From: Defluviitaleaceae bacterium
GTDB lineage: Bacteria > Bacillota > Clostridia > Lachnospirales > UBA5962
Assembly (NCBI GenBank): GCA_009787435.1
Contig: WRFW01000197.1
Location: 1-12,477 of the forward strand
DNA: 12,477 nt
Reading direction: 5' to 3'
The position numbers and the translations under genes were made by a program. Shown here one piece after another: positions 5,678-11,674 of the stretch. A model generated the notes under the pieces. That model was not told where the DNA came from. It saw nothing but the letters and a program-made list of their open reading frames with translations, and ran no database searches. Position 1 is the first letter of the stretch. Each line of letters begins with the position of its first letter.

Positions 5678-5717
5678 AGACTTAATATATTTAGCATAAT
5701 GTTAACTAACTTATTTC

Positions 5718-6587
5718 TCAGTTCATTTTTTGTATAGTAGTCGTTAAAGTTTGCTGACCAGTCCGGCTAAAAGTGGAAACAATCTCATAAACATCTACTG
5801 TTTGAGCTACTGCATCACTAATTGCAATCCACCAAATTTGCCTTTGCATAGGTGTTGAACTGAAACCGACACCAGAAATATTAGGATTTAAATTGCCTGT
5901 TGCAAAATTTGGTGATACATTTAAAGTAGCCGAACCCCTCTGCTGAGCAGAACCCCAATGGTGAGTAGATTGCCAATTTAATATAACATTATTTGAACGG
6001 TGGTTTCTAACACGTATGTGCCAATTTTGACTTCCAGTTGACAATTGGAAAAACTCATAGCCGTCTAACATAATATTGCCACCATCTGCATTGTTAGCAA
6101 TACCAACTTCATGAGTAAGCACATAACGCACGCCACTATTACCACTTGTGCCACCCTCTGGTATTACTGAAATTGTCGTTGTGCCGTCTTCATTATTTTG
6201 AAGCTGAATTCCTCTGCCTGCTATAAACCTAGGATAAATATTTTCCCCTGGCGGGCCTTGTTCGCCCCTTTCGCCTTGGGGTCCTTGCTCGCCTTGGGGT
6301 CCTCGTTCGCCCTGTATGCCCCTTTCGCCCCTTTCGCCTTGGGGTCCTCGTTCGCCCTGTATGCCCCTTTCGCCCCTTTCGCCTTGGGGTCCTCGTTCGC
6401 CCTGTATGCCTCGTTCACCCATAGGGCCTGTTGCTCCAGTTTGACCTTGCACACCTGGCGGGCCTTGTATTCCTTGTGGCCCCCTCTCACCTTGTGGCCC
6501 AGGGGGGCAGTTACAATCGCCCCCTTGGCAACAATTATCGGGCATAACAGGCACACGGCTATTGCTATTGCATATTGCTGGTCTCAT
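5718..6587 (-). CDS. Collagen-like fibre protein with C-terminal globular head
   Basis: A 289-aa protein with three parts. Residues 1-27 form a cysteine-rich start (C6, C19, C20, C25, C27). Residues 28-114 are 29 unbroken Gly-X-Y triplets rich in GER, GPQ and GIQ. Residues 115-289 form a beta-rich, W/N/S-rich head of unknown family. Collagen-like stalks of this kind occur in phage tail fibres and in BclA-type spore surface proteins, and form trimers. There is no signal peptide or LPXTG anchor, which favours a tail fibre over a secreted wall protein. AGGAGG precedes the ATG. It is the last gene before the operon terminator, where a receptor-binding fibre would be plausible. Function as an adhesion fibre is inference. 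Confidence 0.82.
   Translation of the reverse strand: MRPAICNSNSRVPVMPDNCCQGGDCNCPPGPQGERGPQGIQGPPGVQGQTGATGPMGERGIQGERGPQGERGERGIQGERGPQGERGERGIQGERGPQGEQGPQGERGEQGPPGENIYPRFIAGRGIQLQNNEDGTTTISVIPEGGTSGNSGVRYVLTHEVGIANNADGGNIMLDGYEFFQLSTGSQNWHIRVRNHRSNNVILNWQSTHHWGSAQQRGSATLNVSPNFATGNLNPNISGVGFSSTPMQRQIWWIAISDAVAQTVDVYEIVSTFSRTGQQTLTTTIQKMN
6291..6410 (-). repeat. Perfect 45-bp tandem repeat in the collagen-like gene
   Basis: The sequence repeats with a 45-bp period and no mismatch over 120 bp (about 2.7 copies). Each unit encodes the 15 residues of five Gly-X-Y triplets (ERG-IQG-ERG-PQG-ERG). The exact identity, including third codon positions, shows recent duplication and makes this site prone to length change by slippage or recombination in steps of five triplets without loss of frame. 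Confidence 0.93.
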
Positions 6588-6601
6588 AATTCCTCCTAAT
6601 A

Positions 6602-7072
6602 TTAATATTCCTCATTTATTTTCAAAATATCGGCGAAGCAAGCGGCACATTCTGTGAGTTCAACGCCTAGAAATGTAGAGAGCGCTTTAATAAAATAGCG
6701 GTTTTTCTTAAGTGCTGTCATTAATAAGTAATCGTCTTGTTTGCTTGCTTGCCAAGCTTCAAAAGAAGTCATCATTGCTATGGCTAGGTGTTTTACGCTA
6801 CACCACTGCTCTTTATCACCGACACTGCCATACATTTCATATAAATAAAGCATATCTCCTCTGCGAATGTCTGCAATGGCGTGCAAATCTGTTTCAAGAG
6901 CTGTAATAGTTTCAATTTGCTGTTCAATTTCTGTTTCTTCTAACATGCCATTTTCAAGCTCTGAAACACGCTTTTCAAGAAGTGTTTTCATATGCATTTC
7001 AAGCGTCGCTAGCTGCACAAAGCTTCTAATAATATCTTCTGACATGCCGTCTGTTGCGTGTATGTTTTTCAT
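6602..7072 (-). CDS. 156-aa helical protein of unknown function in the tail-like operon
   Basis: The start MKNIHATDGMSEDI has a GGAGGGC ribosome binding site about 7 nt upstream. The protein is mostly helical and acidic, without membrane segment or signal peptide. Residues 20-70 (MHMKTLLEKRVSELENGMLEET...) look able to form a coiled coil; the C-terminal half has W92 and W103 and closes with two cysteines (CAAC near residues 142-145). I do not recognise the family. It lies between the 62-aa gene (2 nt gap) and the collagen-like gene (14 nt gap), so it is clearly in the same operon. A role as chaperone or assembly factor for the fibre next to it is possible but not shown. Confidence 0.75.
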   Translation of the reverse strand: MKNIHATDGMSEDIIRSFVQLATLEMHMKTLLEKRVSELENGMLEETEIEQQIETITALETDLHAIADIRRGDMLYLYEMYGSVGDKEQWCSVKHLAIAMMTSFEAWQASKQDDYLLMTALKKNRYFIKALSTFLGVELTECAACFADILKINEEY

Positions 7073-7074
7073 AA

Positions 7075-7263
7075 TTATTGCCCTCCTGTTATTTGGTTTT
7101 TTTGTCTTGCGATTTCACGCTTCATTTCAATACGGCAAAGCTCTCTTCGATAAAAAATAAGTTCACTGCGAAGCTTGTAAAAGCTAATTACTGCTTGATA
7201 GTCTGCGGGACATTTTTCTAAATGGGCATGCAGACGAAGAAGCTTAGTTTCATATTTGTTCAT
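7075..7263 (-). CDS. 62-aa basic helical protein of unknown function
   Basis: The protein starts MNKYETKLLRLHAHLEK and ends with a K/R-rich stretch. It is predicted to be two helices and has two cysteines. AGGTG lies 5 nt before the ATG, and this ribosome binding site overlaps the stop codon of the preceding HxH-protein gene, so translation is coupled. The next gene starts 2 nt after its end. The tight packing supports a real gene. No family is recognised. Confidence 0.7.
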   Translation of the reverse strand: MNKYETKLLRLHAHLEKCPADYQAVISFYKLRSELIFYRRELCRIEMKREIARQKNQITGGQ

Positions 7264-7267
7264 AAAA

Positions 7268-8383
7268 TCACCTGTTCACGTGTGAATATTTTAAGTAGTT
7301 AACTAGAGTTGCTGTAAAAGCACCGTCTCCCTCTATATCGAACCTTTTATAGCCTGGCTTTAAGATTTTTTCCCTTATTCTATCGTCCATATAGGCTACT
7401 GCTTCTAGCAAGTCAAACGCTTCTAAGCTTGCAACGCCTGAAGCGGATTGAGATGTATTATCATCGCCAATAGGCGGGCTATATAAAGCTTCGGTTGGGA
7501 ATATACCTTCCCCGTCTAACCATCTTCCGCTAAAAGTTTGGGATGAAGTATTGTTGTTTGGAAACTGTGCTTTAAAATAAGGTGTTAAATTAACACGCAA
7601 ATGCATTGCAGGAAGCCTATTTGATGCAGTTTGCGTATTACCTGATGAGCCAGCCCGCCCGGGTCTTCTTCTTTCAATTAAACCAGTTATATCTTCAATT
7701 TCTGGAATATCTTCAATCCAAACCCACATTGAAAAGCTTGTTGCAGAGGGGGCTATTTCAGATACACCGGCGGTCATTTCTATTGTGTGGTAGTGAGGCT
7801 CTGTTTTATGGGAATGTGTATTAGGCGGCAACATAGGTTGGCTTTCAGAAATAATTTCAAGGCTTCCAATATCTATTGTGTGGGTATGTGGTGTTTGTGA
7901 GATTTGAGGCAAACTTTCATTAGCACCGAGCGGAACTATTTCGGCATCTACTTCTTGTTCGTCTTCATCTTCTGGTGGTTGTTCTTCTGTATTGCCACCT
8001 ATAGTAATATTTGCTTTGCTTTCACCTGTAGAAATTTGACTAGGATTAATACGAAGACCTTCTGGCTTAACATTAACTAATGCTCGGCTAGTCTGAATAA
8101 TTCCCTCTCCAATAGATTGATTATTATCACTAACTAAACCACCAATTGGAATTCTAAGCCCCTCAATAATTACTTTAAATTCAAATCGTTCAAAATAAAT
8201 TAAATCGGGGCTAATAGATATGTAGAAAGAAGCGGGTACTTTTTTCTCCCCTTGCCTAGTAAATTCTTGCCCGTAAATATCTACAACTTGGTTTCGCCTT
8301 TGCAACTGCACACGGCTATTTTCAGCGGAACGGTCTGAAAGGCGTTCTGCAAGGCGGTTTATTGCACTTTCAAAGGTTATCAT
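7268..8383 (-). CDS. Tail-like structural protein with three HxH motifs
   Basis: A 371-aa protein starting at ATG 8383 with GGGGGTG 9 nt upstream. An in-frame ATG 25 codons earlier lies inside the hairpin repeat and has no ribosome binding site, so it is rejected. Residues 1-130 are beta-rich. An acidic low-complexity linker (133-147, PPEDEDEQEVD) follows, then a segment with H166-T-H168, H190-S-H192 and H197-Y-H199. Such HxH pairs are known to bind iron on the trimer axis in the long tail fibre of T4, and histidine-rich segments are common in tail-tip proteins of Firmicute phages. The C-terminal region contains S/N/T-rich stretches and ends in a helix. The gene follows the tail-hub-like gene, separated by hairpin repeat copy 3, and is tightly packed with the next gene. 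Confidence 0.72.
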   Translation of the reverse strand: MITFESAINRLAERLSDRSAENSRVQLQRRNQVVDIYGQEFTRQGEKKVPASFYISISPDLIYFERFEFKVIIEGLRIPIGGLVSDNNQSIGEGIIQTSRALVNVKPEGLRINPSQISTGESKANITIGGNTEEQPPEDEDEQEVDAEIVPLGANESLPQISQTPHTHTIDIGSLEIISESQPMLPPNTHSHKTEPHYHTIEMTAGVSEIAPSATSFSMWVWIEDIPEIEDITGLIERRRPGRAGSSGNTQTASNRLPAMHLRVNLTPYFKAQFPNNNTSSQTFSGRWLDGEGIFPTEALYSPPIGDDNTSQSASGVASLEAFDLLEAVAYMDDRIREKILKPGYKRFDIEGDGAFTATLVNYLKYSHVNR

Positions 8384-8404
8384 GTATAATTTCACCCCCT
8401 TTTT

Positions 8405-8523
8405 GGTGTTGCAAAAATAAGTTAATACTTCGTCAAACCGCTTCGGTGTTTCGGTCATTTACTAAAGTAAACTCCCTCAACCCCTCATTGTTTTCCTTGT
8501 CTAAACTTATTTTTGCTAACACC
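8405..8523 (-). repeat. Hairpin repeat element, copy 3 (in the tail-like operon)
   Basis: A 119-bp copy reading in sense with the tail operon. The core begins TAGACAAGGAAA, contains GAGGGAG, a TTTAC-TTTA-GTAAA hairpin and ATGACCGA, and ends TTGACGAAGTATT. The terminal hairpin differs from the other copies by a paired change (G-C to T-A). The outer stem has 13 bp, one bulged A on the 5' arm and 6 bp; its distal sequence (GGTGTT/AACACC) is unlike the other copies. The stem ends at the A-rich start of the ribosome binding site of the HxH-protein gene, just as copy 1 does before atpB. It also abuts the stop codon of the hub gene. Confidence 0.9.
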
Positions 8524-8525
8524 AG

Positions 8526-10010
8526 TTATTTTAAACTGCTTTCTCTGCCTATTCTTAAATATTTTTCTAGCGTTAGCGTGCTATGCTCTATGCCACTAGA
8601 GTCTATAGAATAATCAATTTTTGTGATATAATACCAATCATCTTTTTGCAAAACTTTTTTCATATAGTTTGTACATTCTGAAAGGGCTAACATTTGATTA
8701 TCATAAATAAAGCGGATTCGGTCGCCAACGTTTAAATCTATTGGTAATTTTGAAACGTCTATTTCTATTTGATAATAACGCCGAGATTGCTTTAAACGGC
8801 GAACCGCACTATCATAAACTATTTGTGCCGATTTTATACGGTCTCGGTTGTTTACATAGTTACTTTCGAGAATTTCCGCTCTTCTTTCTTCTGTAGTTCC
8901 ATCTTCGTTTGGGTCTTCATCTGAGGGGACGCTAAAAGGTGAAAGGTCGTTAAAGGAAAATGAACCCTCAATTATTTGCCCTGCTTCAAGCTTAATGCTT
9001 TCACGGTCTAAAACGGCATATTCAAAATAAGCGTTTGGGGCAAGCTCTGTATAATCTATACACTTATAGTGGCGTTCGTTGTTTGCTTGCTCTTTTATAA
9101 TGAAAACCGGAAAATCTGGATTTTGCAAGTTCGGTGTTTCATCTTCGGTTTCTGAATCTCTGTTTTGGCTTTTTTTATTTTTTCGGTTTGCACTTTCAAA
9201 AATATCTCTAAGTGTTACGCTCGTCATCCCGCTGTCTGATTTTTCACCGTACACGATAGCAACATTTACTACGTGGTCAAAATGGTGAATAATACGTGGC
9301 TCGCTTATCATTTGAATGTTGTATGTTCCATTTGGCTGAGTAGATATTATGTAGTTTTTTTTCTTGCCAAAAGTGCCTATTTCTAATATTCGGCTATTTG
9401 GGGCATTTTCATTTTCGGCATCGTCGTTAGATTGTATATTTTTTAAAAATAACGGTTGAAAATTTACTCGCCAAAATAAATCTGGTGTAAGTTCGCAAGT
9501 TTTATTTAATGCGTCTAATAAATTTTGGCGACTATATACGTATTCAATTTCACGATTGCCAATGTTTTCGCCTTTTTCATCTTCGCCGTAAATTATTTGC
9601 CAGTCTGTAGAAAATTTAAACACTGGAATTTCTGTTAAATCAAAAGTAAATTCATCGTATAAGTAGCTTATTTTCTTATTTTTAATTGCAAGGTTAGTCG
9701 TTAACTGGCGGTTTACCCATTCGTAAATTATGTGGTGAAGTGTTAAAGTAATCGTTTCGGCGATTTTATTTAACTCTATTGATGTTATAATTCCGTGAAA
9801 AAGTTTGTCGTTTATGAAAACTTTTATTTCTTCACGCCCTATTATTTTTCGGCGGTTGCCTTGCTCATCTCTGTACGTTAAATAGTCTATTGGCAAATCT
9901 AGTTGGAGGGTAGGGACAAACATTAATTCATTTGAAAATGAAAGGGGGTTTAAAGAAGAAGTGCCACGGCGAAGAAGTTTTTTATTTCTATAAATTTCAA
10001 AGTATAGCAT
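8526..10010 (-). CDS. Phage tail-hub-like protein (Tal / Gp37-like family)
   Basis: A 494-aa protein resembling the tail-associated hub proteins of Gram-positive siphophages (Gp37-like, Tal N-terminal or gp27-like fold). The N-terminus (MLYFEIYRNKKLLRR) leads into a strand-rich domain with IKVFINDKLFHGIITSIEL near 83-101 and the HHIIYEWVNRQL segment. This matches the pattern where a tail protein declares an offset, is displaced by a deformable barrel and then closes a ring. Near the C-terminus, VGDRI (428-432) and a following strand pair are typical of the second barrel. No peptidase or lysozyme domain is attached, unlike many Tal proteins. The ribosome binding site is weak (GGTGA at 6 nt) and the start lies 2 nt after the stop of the 88-aa gene, so coupling is likely. 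Family placement is from recall of features, not a search. Confidence 0.7.
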   Translation of the reverse strand: MLYFEIYRNKKLLRRGTSSLNPLSFSNELMFVPTLQLDLPIDYLTYRDEQGNRRKIIGREEIKVFINDKLFHGIITSIELNKIAETITLTLHHIIYEWVNRQLTTNLAIKNKKISYLYDEFTFDLTEIPVFKFSTDWQIIYGEDEKGENIGNREIEYVYSRQNLLDALNKTCELTPDLFWRVNFQPLFLKNIQSNDDAENENAPNSRILEIGTFGKKKNYIISTQPNGTYNIQMISEPRIIHHFDHVVNVAIVYGEKSDSGMTSVTLRDIFESANRKNKKSQNRDSETEDETPNLQNPDFPVFIIKEQANNERHYKCIDYTELAPNAYFEYAVLDRESIKLEAGQIIEGSFSFNDLSPFSVPSDEDPNEDGTTEERRAEILESNYVNNRDRIKSAQIVYDSAVRRLKQSRRYYQIEIDVSKLPIDLNVGDRIRFIYDNQMLALSECTNYMKKVLQKDDWYYITKIDYSIDSSGIEHSTLTLEKYLRIGRESSLK

Positions 10011-10012
10011 AA

Positions 10013-10279
10013 TTATTCACCAGTAGGAATAGCTTCTTTTTCTGCCCTCATTCTAGCTCTCTTTGCTTCAAGAACTATATTAATCAAATTCTCTTGATTT
10101 TCTAAGTTCAACTCTGGCACAGACATTATAATATAATGATTTCTATAATCAACTTCATTCAAATCTGTTGTATAAAAAAGTTCATCCCTTTCAAAGTCGT
10201 AAACAATATGATTTAACCCTTTTAAATCACCACTTTTTTTCAACTCTAATAAATCATTGTAATCTGTGTATTTTATCAT
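10013..10279 (-). CDS. 88-aa protein of unknown function in the tail-like operon
   Basis: The start is taken at ATG 10279 (MIKYTDYNDLLELKK) because GGGGGG lies 5 nt upstream; an in-frame ATG nine codons earlier overlaps the preceding gene and has no ribosome binding site. The protein looks alpha/beta and acidic, ending in a helix rich in E, A, K and R (about 64-82). No cysteine or membrane segment is present. It sits between the fibre-like gene and the hub gene with gaps of 11 and 2 nt. I do not recognise it; a small tail-tip adaptor would suit the place but is a guess. Confidence 0.72.
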   Translation of the reverse strand: MIKYTDYNDLLELKKSGDLKGLNHIVYDFERDELFYTTDLNEVDYRNHYIIMSVPELNLENQENLINIVLEAKRARMRAEKEAIPTGE

Positions 10280-10290
10280 ACGAACCCCCC

Positions 10291-11643
10291 TTAAACATTT
10301 AACCACATAAAGTCTCTTGAAACTCTTATTCTTGGAGCATCAGTAACGGTTGGATAATCTCCAAAAACTCTACTACCTTGACCAAATAAACCATTAATAG
10401 GACCTGTAGGAGCCATAATAATTCTATAATTTCCCTCTGAAGGCAATCTGCCTAAAGCAACATGCCAATTACCATAATCCCAAGTAGCACGAGCAGACCT
10501 TGGATTAATATCCCATACACCTAAATTTCTTTCAGAATTGGTTAAACTCTCTGTGTTTAAATGTGCATAATCTCCGAGAAAACCAATTGAAAACATCCAA
10601 GCGTCTGGATTATTAGCAGCTCCAATTTGACTTCCTACACGAACCATATTTTGAGGATTTCCATGCCTCAAAGCATTTATATTTCCCGAAGCACTATTTG
10701 CACGTAATCTTATTTGAGTGCTAAAAGGGTTTGTTACTGCCCGTAATTGTATACCCTCATGGTTTTGTTCTGGTGCTTGCATAGGTAAAAAACCATTTAA
10801 GTATACTAAATGATAATCTCTACCCTCTTGAAGCAAAACAGAACTTCCTGTAAGTAAACTTCTTAATGCGTCTTCTATATCTTCAATTCTACGGATAATT
10901 ATGCGTATTTCTTCCCAAATTAAATTAATTTGATTAAGAAGTTCTTGCCTTACGCATTCAATAAACTCTAAAATCTCAGTTGATATCCTGTTTAATTCTT
11001 GCCAGATATCACGAATTTGTTGCCAAATAGCCCTAACTTCAACCCATAAAAGCCTTACTTGCTCCCATTGCCCGCAACTATCACAAACTAAAGCAGATTT
11101 TACATTCCAAAGATTGTCCATTAATTCTCTTAACCAGTCTCTAATATCACAAAGATTTGTTATTTGAAGCTTTGTGCCATGTTGACCAATTAAACAATCA
11201 ACTAAATTTTGGAGTGCAACACAATTTGTTTCAGCACTATTAATATTTAAACCATGATTATTAAATAATGCCATACACTCTTCTGAAGTTATCCCACGAA
11301 TATAAAGTCTAGGTGCATGTTCCGCTATTTCATCACAAGAGTTGCAAAAACTAATTTTACTGCTTTGAACGCTATTTTGAACTCGGTCTTGTTCTCTTTC
11401 TGGTCTTGTCATGGCTTCTGTTGGAGGTTGGCGAAGCTGGCTAAGGGATTGAGCAGGTGGTTCATTAGGAGGTTCACAAGAGCTAATTGGAACTGTTGAT
11501 AAAGCCGTTATTTGGCTTTTAATATCATCTAACATTGCTATTTCTGTTTGAATATCTCTAATAACTTCCATTTTCTTTTCCTGAATTCCCTTAATAGAAG
11601 CCATTTCATCATTTAAGCTATCCATTTTTTTCGTATCGTCCAT
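10291..11643 (-). CDS. Coiled-coil fibre-like protein with tryptophan heptads
   Basis: A 450-aa protein. Residues 5-48 form a first coiled coil. A proline-rich, Q-rich linker (57-90) follows. The region 100-190 holds most of the cysteines (C100, C103, C123, C141, C150, C165, C187, C190), and two further ones are C56 and C230. A long second coiled coil (about 179-265) carries Trp193, Trp200, Trp207 and Trp214 at exact seven-residue spacing, with Trp179 two heptads earlier. The rest (about 270-450) is a beta-rich, W/N/G-rich head. The layout of stalk plus head suggests a trimeric or higher oligomeric fibre, probably a receptor-binding part of the tail structure. AGGAG lies 7 nt before the ATG. 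The family is not recognised. Confidence 0.75.
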   Translation of the reverse strand: MDDTKKMDSLNDEMASIKGIQEKKMEVIRDIQTEIAMLDDIKSQITALSTVPISSCEPPNEPPAQSLSQLRQPPTEAMTRPEREQDRVQNSVQSSKISFCNSCDEIAEHAPRLYIRGITSEECMALFNNHGLNINSAETNCVALQNLVDCLIGQHGTKLQITNLCDIRDWLRELMDNLWNVKSALVCDSCGQWEQVRLLWVEVRAIWQQIRDIWQELNRISTEILEFIECVRQELLNQINLIWEEIRIIIRRIEDIEDALRSLLTGSSVLLQEGRDYHLVYLNGFLPMQAPEQNHEGIQLRAVTNPFSTQIRLRANSASGNINALRHGNPQNMVRVGSQIGAANNPDAWMFSIGFLGDYAHLNTESLTNSERNLGVWDINPRSARATWDYGNWHVALGRLPSEGNYRIIMAPTGPINGLFGQGSRVFGDYPTVTDAPRIRVSRDFMWLNV

Positions 11644-11674
11644 TTTAAAACTCCTCTCTACTTAATTTAAGCTT

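Noticed and set aside
6291..6410. CRISPR-like array
   Set aside because: The repeats are contiguous without spacers and encode Gly-X-Y triplets in frame.
6198..6599. Long plus-strand open frame (133 codons) opposite the collagen-like gene
   Set aside because: It and a second minus-strand frame (6221-6556) stay open only because the gene is an exact-period repeat; there is no ribosome binding site and the product is low complexity.
6602..7072. Diversity-generating retroelement accessory protein (Avd-like helical bundle)
   Set aside because: Only helix content and size fit; no reverse transcriptase, template repeat or variable repeat is seen in the window.
8384..8458. Upstream in-frame ATG giving a 25-residue longer HxH protein
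   Set aside because: These codons lie in the hairpin repeat, and the ATG has no ribosome binding site, while ATG 8383 has GGGGGTG at good spacing.
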